Source: Asterionellopsis glacialis (Eukaryota; Bacillariophyta; Plagiogrammaphyceae; Rhaphoneidales; Asterionellopsidaceae). From it: a DNA stretch of 12,925 bases. Where the stretch lies: positions 1 to 12,925 of the forward strand of contig WKLE02000882.1 in NCBI GenBank assembly GCA_014885115.2, written 5' to 3'. The notes under the pieces were generated by a model, which had not been told where the DNA came from, did no database searches, and worked only from the letters and a program-made list of their open reading frames with translations. Position 1 is the stretch's first letter. Every line of letters begins with the position of its first letter. A program made the translations under genes and the position numbers. Below are positions 1 to 7,746 of this stretch, one piece after another.

Positions 1-2
1 AC

Positions 3-704
3 ATTCCTGGTGACAGTGCTGTTCATTTCTTTGAAAAAATTGTTAAGGATGCCTTCCTTAATCGTAATTATGAGGTGTCCCTGGATTTGAAGTACTATGA
101 CAAGTTTCCAGAAGATGAGAGAGTGACCTGGAATCCTAATGATGCTTCTGTGTTTGAGCACAAAAGGACAGGAGAGTGGCTCAAGGAGGCTTGGGACAGT
201 TATCTCAGACCGAAGTACAAGCAGGCATTAGACAGGTGGAATAAAGATACTGGTAGTGGTGACGGTTCTCCTGCTTCCTTTGTTGATTATTGTGGTGGTA
301 ACAGGTGGTTGGTTTGGCTGTTTTGTAAAGATTTGGATGCCAATTTCCTGCTTGCCAGTGGTGCTTGTGGTTGCATGCCAAATCACCTGCAGTTCGAAGG
401 TGGGTTCACAGACGTATCCTCAATGTCAGAAAGTGACAATAGTAGTAATAAAAGGAAGGCAGCAGATGAACTAGCAAGGAAGCAGCAAGAAGACCTCCGT
501 GGAACGCTGGATATGTTTTGCAGCATATTGGAAAAGAAGACAGAACAGACTGACAACTCTGATACAAATTTGTGCAATGTAGCCAAGTATTCACAAATGA
601 TGATAGATAAAACTGTGTTGGATACTATGTCGCCTGATTCTAAACAAGTCTACATTGAAAAATTGAAGAAGGAAAGGAAAAGCATTCTGGAAAAATTAAA
701 ATAA
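3..704 (+). CDS. Harbinger-associated ORF1 protein, 5' partial
   Basis: This is the likely accessory protein of the Harbinger element. In Harbinger systems that have been studied, the second protein binds the transposase and brings it to the nucleus and to the transposon ends. The frame is open from base 3 with no stop, so 233 codons are visible and the true start is upstream. The first possible start, a GTG at 75, is not needed, because 24 codons before it are also open and read well (for example GDSAVHFFEKIVKDAF). A conserved-looking core has WLKEAWDSYLRPKYKQAL (about residues 59-76), DYCGGNRWLVWLFCKD (95-110) and LLASGACGCMP (116-126). An acidic/serine linker follows, then a charged, probably coiled-coil C-terminus (KKERKSILEKLK). 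It ends in TAA followed directly by TAG. The family assignment rests on the neighbouring transposase and on memory of similar diatom proteins. No Myb/SANT domain is visible in the part present. Confidence 0.75.
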   Translation: MPGDSAVHFFEKIVKDAFLNRNYEVSLDLKYYDKFPEDERVTWNPNDASVFEHKRTGEWLKEAWDSYLRPKYKQALDRWNKDTGSGDGSPASFVDYCGGNRWLVWLFCKDLDANFLLASGACGCMPNHLQFEGGFTDVSSMSESDNSSNKRKAADELARKQQEDLRGTLDMFCSILEKKTEQTDNSDTNLCNVAKYSQMMIDKTVLDTMSPDSKQVYIEKLKKERKSILEKLK

Positions 705-724
705 TAGTATTAAATAATAATAGT

Positions 725-2110
725 TCAGCTTGTAATGTAAATATGGCCAAGATCGTTGTAGTGCATATCATACTGTAATGGACGCTTGAGATCATTTATG
801 GCAAGCTTCACTGTAAGTCTATGTCTGATGGCTTTTCCTTTCTCTCTATGGTCCTGTTCCTCCATTGAATGTCGTCCTCCAACAGATCGCTCATTGTTGT
901 CACTCACTAAAGGCCTTGGGATTTTGCCAGTGATGCGCAACAATTCCTGTTGTGTCCTGTCATTTGGAACTGTAAATTCCTGGTAGTACCTTTCATCCTC
1001 TCTATCATTATCAATAATAAAGTTGTGCAGCAGCATGGCAGCTTGAATTATTCTTGTTGCTTTCTTCAAGTCAAAAAGAAGTGTTCTCCAAAAAATGCCC
1101 CATCTCATTACTAGTTCGCCAAATGCGCATTCAATGAAAATCTGACAAGACGAAAGATGAAAAATGAAGGAATCAAGTGATTGTGTGCGATCGTTCTTTA
1201 CATCCGCACTGTCGTATGGTACTATCAGGAAGGGGGTAAGTCCATAGGCAGAATCGCCAACGAAGATGTCGTGCTTGCTCAATTCTTCTGCCTTCTCTTC
1301 CAGCAATTGATACAGTTGTGATCTAGTGAAAGCGGCACAGTCATGTGATGATCCTTTGTTTGATGGGTTCATCCACAGAAAATGCTTCGAATGGTCGCAG
1401 ATTGCTTGTACGTTCAGGGCATAAAATCCTTTTCGACAGTAGTAGTTTCCAGGATCTGACACTTCCTGGAGTGTAGGGGAAGCAATCTGAATAGCAAGAC
1501 CATCCAGTGCTCCAAAAGGTCCATAATAAATGCCATCTGTGCTCTCGCTGAAGTGCTCTGCAGCTTTTGTCAATGTTTCCCACTTTCCTTCTTGCAACCA
1601 ACGTGGTAAAGGAAATTCGTATAGCGATATAATCCAATTTGTAAATTCATGGAAGACTCTATACAGATGACTCTTTGACACATCAAACAAAGGAATAAGA
1701 TCTAAATAAGATCCACCTGCCATCATGTGCAAACCCATTGCAACTTTCACTTCACCCCAAACTCATGGAATTGTTCTCTCTGAGTTATTGGGTTTAATTT
1801 TAGCAAACGGTTGGAAGGCCTCCTCTCCAATCTTCTTGCACACATCTCTGCAGAGTAAATTGAATGCATCTTGTGACATGCGGAACATCTTCCAAAAATG
1901 ATCAGGGGAGATCTTTTTAATGAATTCTTCCCAGCTAGTTCTGTTCTTTGGTGATGGCAGACTCCTCTCTTCTTGTCTCTGCTTCTTTATTTCCTTTTGC
2001 AGAAACGCTTCCACAGACTCTTCCATCTCCTCCAACTCTTCCAACATATCCTGCAGCAAGAGCAAGAGCAACACGTGCTCTTCATCGTCGCAACTGCTTT
2101 TGTTTTCCAT
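725..2110 (-). pseudogene. PIF/Harbinger DDE transposase interrupted by one in-frame TGA
   Basis: This is a nuclease/transposase of the DDE_Tnp_4 superfamily that would cut and paste the element. One frame runs 461 codons from ATG at 2110 to TGA at 727-725, broken only by TGA at 1765-1763, giving halves of 115 and 341 residues. The N-terminal half has an acidic leucine-rich coiled-coil stretch (LLLLLLQDMLEELEEMEE) and a basic segment. After the stop comes a helix-turn-helix-like region (SYLDLIPLFDVSKSHLYRVF), then the catalytic core with D203 (FGALDGLAI), D286 (FVGDSAYGL) and E327 (FIECAFGELVMRW), numbered with the stop counted as residue 116. CRKGFYALNVQAICD and AAMLLHNF are further family hallmarks. 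Length and triad are normal for the family. The second half on its own has only a GTG at 1750 or an ATG at 1738, so it would lose the N-terminal DNA-binding part. It is either a very recent pseudogene, a read-through gene, or a sequencing error. Confidence 0.9.
1763..1765 (-). other. In-frame TGA splitting the transposase ORF
   Basis: On the minus strand the codons read ATT CCA TGA GTT TGG GGT GAA GTG, and the frame is open on both sides for 115 and 345 codons. No frame change accompanies it. A single base change (for example CGA to TGA or TCA to TGA) would explain it. The following base is G, which is not the strongest known read-through context. Confidence 0.95.
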
Positions 2111-2186
2111 GATTGTGAAATTATACGTACTCTACATAGAGTACTTATTTCAACTAGTCTACGTCGCCAAAAAAAATACGCCAAAT

Positions 2187-2234
2187 ATATGCTGATTAAC
2201 CTCAAGCCAAAACGCTTGAGGTTAATCAGCATAT
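2187..2234. repeat. Perfect 21-bp inverted repeat with 6-nt loop
   Basis: The left arm 2187-2207 (ATATGCTGATTAACCTCAAGC) and right arm 2214-2234 are exact reverse complements around the loop CAAAAC. The arms are flanked by short A and T tracts that extend the pairing with one mismatch. It lies 77 bp upstream of the transposase start. It could fold as a cruciform or RNA hairpin, be a binding site for the element's own proteins, or be a nested palindromic insertion. It is not followed by a T tract on the strand that would make a bacterial-type terminator meaningful here. Confidence 0.95.
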
Positions 2235-2299
2235 TTTTTTTCAATCGGCATCAAAATGTCTGTCCATCTTCCGGTTTTGAATTTTGACACTGATTTTAT

Positions 2300-2450
2300 A
2301 TGCCAAATTTGGAGCTTGGGACCGGGCCTAACTCTGTTCTAAACCTTATTGAGTCATAAGGGCTTATGCTGGTTCACGGTGTGCTGTCCGCAAAAAAAAA
2401 TTCCCTGCGCCTGCGCAGCGCCGATGCTGCCCAAAAAAAGGAAGGATCGC
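2300..2450. other. CpG-rich block at the right side of the Harbinger element
   Basis: The block stands out from AT-rich, CpG-poor surroundings. It contains GGGACCGGGCC at about 2318-2328 and a cluster around 2405-2430 with the palindrome CTGCGCAG. Subterminal transposon DNA or a promoter of the transposase are both plausible. Boundaries are approximate. Confidence 0.5.
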
Positions 2451-2469
2451 TGATAACTGAGAACACACC

Positions 2470-2620
2470 ACACAACAATCTCGAATCATATGTTTTGTAA
2501 CCGGAATTGCAGTTGTCATCGTTGTGACAACGACCATGTTACTGGTTATCACAGCCTCTTCTTCTTGTGATGGCCATACATGATCCTCTACAGAAACAAG
2601 TTTTTGACTGATTGTTGTGT
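2470..2620. repeat. 151-bp segment bounded by an 11-bp inverted repeat
   Basis: ACACAACAATC at 2470-2480 is the exact reverse complement of GATTGTTGTGT at 2610-2620. Inside lies a second dyad, CGTTGT-G-ACAACG at 2520-2532, enclosed by TAACC (2498) and GGTTA (2544). No target-site duplication is obvious beside the outer arms, so calling it a MITE would be premature. Confidence 0.55.
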
Positions 2621-3566
2621 AGTAGCAACTCTTTTGTTACAATTTGATTCCTAGAGGAATGAAAATGGTAAGAAAATATGCTTTATCCATTTTCTTTTTT
2701 TTAAATGTAGCTAACTGCATTGTGCAAAGATGCATCTTATTTAGTTTCCCATACCCTACTATCAATCTTTTTTTGAAATTATGGTGTATTTATAGGATAA
2801 ATAATGTGGCACCAGCAATGTCAACACTGATGAAAGAGAGGAACTGCAACCGTATTACTACATGTTAGAAACAAAGGTTTTTTCTACAGAAATTATATTT
2901 TTTTACAAGAACAACAAGCAACAATCAATCGTCATAGTCTGCTACATGTAAAAGTTTTTGTGGAAAATAGTTTTATCCTTGTAAGAATTATCATTTCATT
3001 CTAGATCAAGCTGATTGTAAAATTTTTTAATTAAAAAGAAGGTACTGCTGATAATATTGGAGCTATTTCAAAATAGAGTATCAAAATTCTAAGATTTTGT
3101 CTCTGCTCGCAGGAAATCAACAATCTACCAATCAAATAGTTTCAGATTATTTAGAGATTGAAATAGTTCTAGATGCAGTTGATTGTTGAATAATGAGGTG
3201 TAGTAGCAAGGCTGCAATAAAATTTACAGTTGAAAGAACAACAAACAAAACATATTCTTTTTTGGGTTTTACGTTTTATGCGAGACTCATTTAAAAATAA
3301 TAGTGGACCCTGTACAAGTCACTTCGTGAGTATCACATACATTTTTTTACTTCTCTTCTTTCACTTCTATGCTGGTTAGTCACTGGATTGTTATTAGTTT
3401 TTAGGGTGCTGCTGTTCATTTTGATATCATCATCATTATGATGGATTTTGTTCATTTTTGACCACTGCTTCTACGTAAGGGTTTTTTGACTGCTCTTTGG
3501 GATGTCAAAAATGTCATTTTATCTTTGTCTTGGCAAAATGGTGTCCTGGCCAAAAAGGGAAATTGG
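2621..3566. other. AT-rich non-coding stretch, no gene seen
   Basis: Reading frames here are short and low in complexity. A 74-codon frame at 2644-2868 begins at a non-ATG start and has no recognisable domain. The only structures I see are a 9-bp inverted repeat TCAACAATC / GATTGTTGA (3117-3125 and 3181-3189) and T-rich runs. Confidence 0.6.
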
Positions 3567-3656
3567 GCTATATTTTTTTTACTTCCGAATAAGGTATGAC
3601 TCAATTGAACAGCTATATTTTTTTTTACTTCAGAATAATATATGACTCAATTCACA
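3567..3656. repeat. Two-copy 45-bp tandem repeat
   Basis: Copies at 3567-3611 and 3612-3656 share GCTATATTTTTTTT, ACTTC, GAATAA and TATGACTCAATT in the same order, with a few substitutions. The repeat ends about 20 bp before the stop of the minus-strand cysteine-rich ORF and so lies just 3' of it. Confidence 0.85.
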
Positions 3657-3676
3657 CTGCTAACTGAACCCTGCCA

Positions 3677-4369
3677 TTATAAGCCTATGCTATAGTATTC
3701 TATATTCATGTTTTCTTTTTTGTGATGTGCGCCTTTTTTGGGGTGAGCATGTATGTTTGTGGTATTTTTAAAGGTGACCAATTGTATTGCTATTTTCTCA
3801 AGTGACACATCTTTTGCTACTTCAGTGGTTTTAATCTTCTTTCCTTCTTTGTTTTTCATTGTCACTGGTCTGCCAAATGTGCATTTGTTACTCATGTTTT
3901 CTGCGTTTCCATTTTCATCAAATATAACTCCATTTTGTTCATTATCTGACTTCACAACATTAATTCCCAATTCAGAATAGTTTTCCTCTTTCATTATTTT
4001 GATGATCTGTGTAGGTACTTCTTTCCTGTCATTGTTGGTCAGAATTGCCTTCGGTACATAGTTGTGTTTGGTTTTGTTCAATACATGTTGTTCAATTGAT
4101 GTGATGGTTTCCATCTTTTGTATTTTCCATCCTTTCTTGTTGTACTGTATCCATTCTCCTCCTGTCATACAGTCCTCACATAGGATGATTGATTCTCCAT
4201 TGTATTGTCTTTCATACCATCCCTTGTTCAGTTTGGTTATGACTCTTGTCTCACACAAGGTACAGGATATCTTGTTTTCTCGTTCTGCTCTTCCAATAAA
4301 TGCTTCGGCTTGTTCACTGTGAGTGCATATCAGGCACAGCCGTACTTGGCATGTGTCCTCATGGACCAT
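3677..4369 (-). CDS. Cysteine-rich protein of unknown function, last ORF of a LINE-like element
   Basis: An intact 230-codon frame starts at ATG 4369-4367 in a good eukaryotic context (ACCATGG) and ends in TAA. The frame stays open 39 more codons upstream to an ATG at 4486, but that part overlaps the reverse-transcriptase frame and is probably not translated as such. The N-terminal third has paired cysteines: C12-x2-C15, C36-x2-C39 and C64-x2-C67, with C7 and H17 nearby, which suggests a zinc-binding module of ribbon, RING or PHD style. The rest is lysine- and asparagine-rich, hydrophilic and without membrane segments, ending in a basic histidine/lysine stretch (HAHPKKGAHHKKEN). The RT frame stop (CCATGA) overlaps this start, so it may be a second ORF reached by re-initiation or the frameshifted C-terminus of the RT protein. 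I do not recognise the family, and no function beyond nucleic-acid or metal binding can be suggested. Confidence 0.55.
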   Translation of the reverse strand: MVHEDTCQVRLCLICTHSEQAEAFIGRAERENKISCTLCETRVITKLNKGWYERQYNGESIILCEDCMTGGEWIQYNKKGWKIQKMETITSIEQHVLNKTKHNYVPKAILTNNDRKEVPTQIIKIMKEENYSELGINVVKSDNEQNGVIFDENGNAENMSNKCTFGRPVTMKNKEGKKIKTTEVAKDVSLEKIAIQLVTFKNTTNIHAHPKKGAHHKKENMNIEYYSIGL

Positions 4370-4790
4370 GGTTGTTTTTTGGTGGGAAGAATTGTGGAAG
4401 TTCTTGTGTATTTTTGAAAAAATTGAAAATGTTAGGGGGGGGCTTGCTATCCCACCACATCTCAAGGTAGTCATCCCATTCTTCATCTTGGACTCTTGGT
4501 ACCCATGTTTTGTTGGTGGCTACTTTCAAGTCTACAGATCCTGGGAGGGCTGCATTGAGTGCCTGTGCAAAGGTATTTCTGTAGGTGATTTGGGGATGTC
4601 CGCTTTTTCTTGGATTTGTAGTCCAAGATGAGATGAGTTTCCTTGGTACTCATTCATTCTCCATCATTACAATCTAGCTTATCCACTGAAGTTGTCTCCT
4701 GTAGATTATGTTGGTGATGGGTGGCAGACTCAACCATAATCTTGTACCGGTACAGCTCCTGTAGATTTTAGACCTAGGATTAGACCCATT
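4359..4790 (-). pseudogene. LINE-like reverse transcriptase, C-terminal remnant
   Basis: One minus-strand frame reads as the C-terminal tail of a non-LTR reverse transcriptase protein. It has IYRRQLQWI, then MMEN, VPRKLISSW and TNPRKSGHPQITYRNTF, matching the usual order R-R-x-L-x-W-hydrophobic, V/R-M, L-P-R-K-L and G-R/H-P-Q seen after the thumb region. It continues AALPGSVDLKVATNKTWVP and EEWDDYLEMWWDSKPPP to TGA at 4361-4359. Two stops break it: TAG at 4676-4674 and TGA at 4652-4650. Below them it is open for 96 codons. Upstream of about 4790 the frame dissolves into T-rich low-complexity DNA and no polymerase (YADD) core is present, so it is a 5'-truncated, decayed copy. The family call is from motif order only. 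Confidence 0.65.
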
Positions 4791-5997
4791 CTTAATGTGT
4801 TTTTTTTAGTGTTTTTTTGGTGTGTTTTTTTTTTACACACACAATTTTTCTGACAGAAAAAAAAAATGATCAATGAATGGCCAAATCCTGATTCCTTAAT
4901 CAGTGTTTTTTTCTAAATCAGCGTTTTTTTAATCTGTCACTTGTTAGTACCAGCATATTTTGAGTGTATGAAATCACCTGGGCAAATTCACATTCTGATC
5001 AATCTTTTGAATACTACATTATACACCACAAGAACAGTAAAACAAGCTATTATTCTAAGAACAATGGCAAAGACTGATATCATACAATTTGCAGTTAAAA
5101 AATACATTCACTGATTGATTGCTGTGTACCTAGAAGTACTGTACTTTGAGAAGAAATTTGGCAAAAAATTACATGATTGTCATTGATGTTGACAACAATT
5201 CCTTCCAAACAAACTGAACAATTAATCATTGTTGTTGCTGCTCTTCTTGAAATGTATCCTTATAACCTCTACAATAAATAAGACTGGTGCACTGAAAAGT
5301 ATGATGAAGTACTGGCTTTTGTTCATTCAAAAATTAGTACTGAAGGATATAAATTTTTAGAAATATTTGATATTCAGGTATGTACATAATATTTTTCTCT
5401 TCAACAAGAATTCTTTTGATGATGTGAAGATAATATCATCACAATTTAAATGAGATAGCCATTAGCAATTCATTAAATGAGATTCATCCTTGTGAATAGT
5501 AACTAAACTCATAAGTTTTTCATTTTTGAACTACACTCCCTGTGGGACACTCTTGAGGATGGTTGTTTCATGGACAGATGGGTGCCAACTTACCATTTAC
5601 TTATTTCAGGAATATTTTTACTGCTTACTAAATTGCCAGATCTTCTCTGGATTAAATCAAGCTTATAATTTACATCACAAAATAAAAGTCTTCTTTTCTT
5701 TTGTGTGTTGTTTGTTTGATTGTTGTGTGCCATAATCAACATAGGGCAATTTTGTTCCAATACTCAAAAATACTTTTTCTACACACAGGTGGTTTTTTAC
5801 CAGCTTACACGACCATGCAGAACAGATTGTGGTTGGGACTTTGCCATGTTTTTAATAAACCAGTCTTAAATGTTGATTTTTGATTTGATTTGAACACCTT
5901 TTCCAAAAAAAATGATATTGTCATAAATTTCCAAAAATACAAAAAACTATCCAAAAATCATTCAAATCCACAATTCAAGCCCATGACTCCACCTACA
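4791..5997. other. AT-rich intergenic stretch, no gene seen
   Basis: The left part is T-tract DNA with a short stem GTGTGT/ACACAC (4820-4825 and 4835-4840) and two copies of AATCAG(T/C)GTTTTTTT at about 4898 and 4916. From 4940 to 5990 I see only short frames without domains, including 5526-5735 on +, which begins at a TTG and ends in a cysteine/phenylalanine-rich stretch. I find no tRNA, no promoter that can be defended and no transposon end. Confidence 0.55.
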
Positions 5998-6235
5998 AAG
6001 GCAAGCTTAAAATTTTGTACAGAAAAAACAATTTCAAGCTTGCAGGATTGAACCCTGGCTTGTTTTGTAGTATTTCTATTTAACAAGGTTCTTCTTATTG
6101 ATGGAATCTCACCACCATGGTATTTATTTATGAATTTTTTTATTGATGATGAGATATTGGCATTGTAAAATAAACAGCATTGCAAAGTTCAAGCTTAAAG
6201 AGTTTAATTGTAATAAATAACTTCAAGCTTGGGCA
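5998..6235. repeat. Cluster of AAGCTT-centred motifs
   Basis: Four AAGCTT hexamers fall within about 230 bp (near 6004, 6037, 6192 and 6225), three of them in the form TTCAAGCTT(G/A), with another at about 5658. Related GGCTTGAATT wording (minus strand) lies near 5965. The spacing is irregular. It may be a worn-down tandem repeat or binding-site array. Confidence 0.4.
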
Positions 6236-6300
6236 AAAATTGTGTTCTTGCTTATTGTGTGTGGGAACTGTGCTTATACTAGCCAGTAAGTAGATGGCTG

Positions 6301-6302
<2 letters not shown>

Positions 6303-6379
<77 letters not shown>

Positions 6380-6401
6380 GCTGCTGCTGCTGCTGCTACT
6401 G
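6303..6401. repeat. (TTG)26(CTG)5 trinucleotide microsatellite
   Basis: 26 uninterrupted TTG units (6303-6380) are followed by five CTG (6381-6395), then CTA CTG. Read on - it gives poly-Asn preceded by serines, on + poly-Leu, but neither frame has a credible gene around it. The perfect array suggests recent slippage, and the short CTG tail looks like a variant block. Confidence 0.97.
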
Positions 6402-6558
6402 AGCACCACTTATTTTCAGAAACAGTCACCTCATCTCATGAAAAACTACTATTGCATTGAGTTGCCATACATGTTTGGGGGGTGGAGCCCCACATAATCT
6501 GTAGGAAAGCAATCAGTCACCATGTTCAATTTGTTTGCTTGATCATACATCTACTACC

Positions 6559-6912
6559 ATGAGGTATAAAGGATTTATAAAGAAAGATTGTGTGATGCCC
6601 CCTTGTAATGTAAAATTACATCACTCATCCTCCTTCCATCCCTCAGAGCCATTCTTGAAATTCTTTCTTTTTCTTTCTTGCATGATTGTCTTTGCTTTGC
6701 TTTACTGGACAAAGAAATATTCTATGTGTCATACCTCAGTAGTACAGTACCAAGGTGAACCAGCATGTGAAAAATTTTGTGGATCGGGCTGGTGGAACAA
6801 GAAGTTTACAGTACAACACAAACAGCACACAAACTCTAAGAGAGTAAGAGAACTCTTTTGTGAGTCCATCACTCAATACAAATTAATGGTGTACAGCTTA
6901 TATGACATTTGA
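6559..6912 (+). CDS. Hypothetical 117-residue protein, weakly supported
   Basis: The frame runs from ATG 6559 to TGA 6912 and remains open a little upstream without a better start. It has one hydrophobic segment (FLKFFLFLSCMIVFALLYW, about residues 34-52) that could span a membrane or be a composition artefact. A cysteine-containing region follows (GEPACEKFCGSGWWNKK) and then a basic tail. I do not recognise it. No neighbour supports it, the base composition is that of the surrounding DNA, and there is no clear promoter. It could be an exon, a transposon fragment or chance. Confidence 0.25.
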   Translation: MRYKGFIKKDCVMPPCNVKLHHSSSFHPSEPFLKFFLFLSCMIVFALLYWTKKYSMCHTSVVQYQGEPACEKFCGSGWWNKKFTVQHKQHTNSKRVRELFCESITQYKLMVYSLYDI

Positions 6913-7289
6913 ATATTTTTTTCAAACATGACTGACTTTATGCCTTTGCAAATGGAGCAGGTGGTGGCTACTGGGTGTGCTAGCATTCTTGGGTTGCAAA
7001 GACCTAGTAGCTATTGTCAGTCACACACAAATGTCCAAGATCTTCTAGTGATGTAAAGAGTGCATTAAAATGGTTGTTGATGTAGAAGATGACAAGATTT
7101 GTGATGAGATTCATTCTTTTTACTTTATCTTGATTAGAGGCTGCATAGTTACCAATAAGAAAGAGAGAGGAAATCTTTAAGATACAAGTTCCAAAGGATG
7201 AGAATAGATAATGTTAGCTATGTCAGGAAGAGATTTTTTGAGCTTATACAACCATACAATATACTGAATCATATCTTTACATCTGTGCA
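6913..7289. other. Non-coding stretch, nothing recognised
   Basis: All six frames are broken by stops. I see no repeat or RNA gene. Confidence 0.5.
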
Positions 7290-7490
7290 ATGGCATTAGA
7301 TGGAAAAATGTTATATGCAAATTATGCAAAAATGTCACAAATTGACCCAATTGAGGATAATGACATAGTACATAGAGAAAACATAGCAAACAGATACATA
7401 GACCACGACAGATGTTACACAACAATGTGTTATAACACACACATAAGATACTTGAAACCAGTACTAATGGACTGCAAAATCTGGGGATGA
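7290..7490 (+). CDS. Hypothetical 66-residue ORF, weakly supported
   Basis: The frame has an ATG start and a TGA stop. The peptide is hydrophilic and protein-like in composition (for example RENIANRYIDHDRCYTTM), unlike the low-complexity frames around it. The opposite strand is also open over the same stretch (7177-7440), which lowers confidence. It may be a fragment of a decayed mobile-element gene. I do not recognise it. Confidence 0.2.
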   Translation: MALDGKMLYANYAKMSQIDPIEDNDIVHRENIANRYIDHDRCYTTMCYNTHIRYLKPVLMDCKIWG

Positions 7491-7616
7491 AGGTGCAATG
7501 TAATATAGCTTACTCTTTTATGGGGAATGATGTCCCTTTGGGAAGGAGTCTTCATACCATATATACCTTACTTCTGTCAGATCTAGACAACTTTCAGATG
7601 ACCCAATTTTGTGTTG

Positions 7617-7746
7617 CCTTAATCTAAGGACTGGGCAACAAACTAAAAAAAGCAGTTTGGCCACACCAGTACCTGGTCTTGATGCTAGTTTACCAGGTGC
7701 TGGCCAAACTGCTTCTCCATTTTGTTGTCCAGTCCTCAGATTAAGG
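7617..7746. mobile_element. 130-bp foldback element or MITE with TTAA at both ends
   Basis: Arms 7617-7663 and 7701-7746 are inverted copies of each other (CCTTAATCT, GGACTGG, CAACAAA, AGCAGTTTGGCCA in order), with two single-base differences and one diverged AT-rich stretch. The 37-bp centre is itself partly palindromic (ACCAGTACCTGGT and ACCAGGTGC). TTAA occurs at 7619-7622 and 7741-7744, as expected for a piggyBac-type target duplication, although the symmetry runs 2 bp further out (CC/GG). It has no coding capacity. Mobilisation would need a transposase elsewhere in the genome. Confidence 0.75.

Larger units (their letters stand above)
1..2240. mobile_element. PIF/Harbinger-type DNA transposon, left end outside window
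   Basis: Two convergent genes, an ORF1 accessory protein on + and a DDE_Tnp_4-type transposase on -, with stops about 20 bp apart, form the standard two-gene PIF/Harbinger unit. The left terminus lies before base 1. The right terminus is not resolved: it should lie somewhere between the transposase start at 2110 and about 2620, where there is a perfect 21-bp inverted repeat (2187-2234), a CpG-rich block (about 2300-2450) and an 11-bp inverted repeat (2470/2610). Because only one end is in the window, terminal inverted repeats and the 3-bp TWA target duplication typical of the family cannot be paired. The right boundary given here is therefore only the end of the first palindrome. Confidence 0.75.

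Noticed and set aside
786..986. Plus-strand ORF opposite the transposase C-terminus
   Set aside because: It lies entirely within the transposase gene on the other strand and has no features of its own.
4323..4631. 102-codon + strand ORF over the LINE tail
   Set aside because: It is the shadow of the minus-strand RT and cysteine-rich frames.
6040..6110. Minus-strand GGTTCAATCC, a good match to a tRNA/SINE box B
   Set aside because: The surrounding bases do not form a five-pair T stem, no acceptor or anticodon arm can be drawn, and the box-A-like sequence (TGGTGGTGAG) is at poor spacing. Likely chance.
6140..6409. Poly-Asn (minus) and poly-Leu (plus) ORFs over the microsatellite
   Set aside because: They are created by the TTG array. 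The non-repetitive parts have no gene character.
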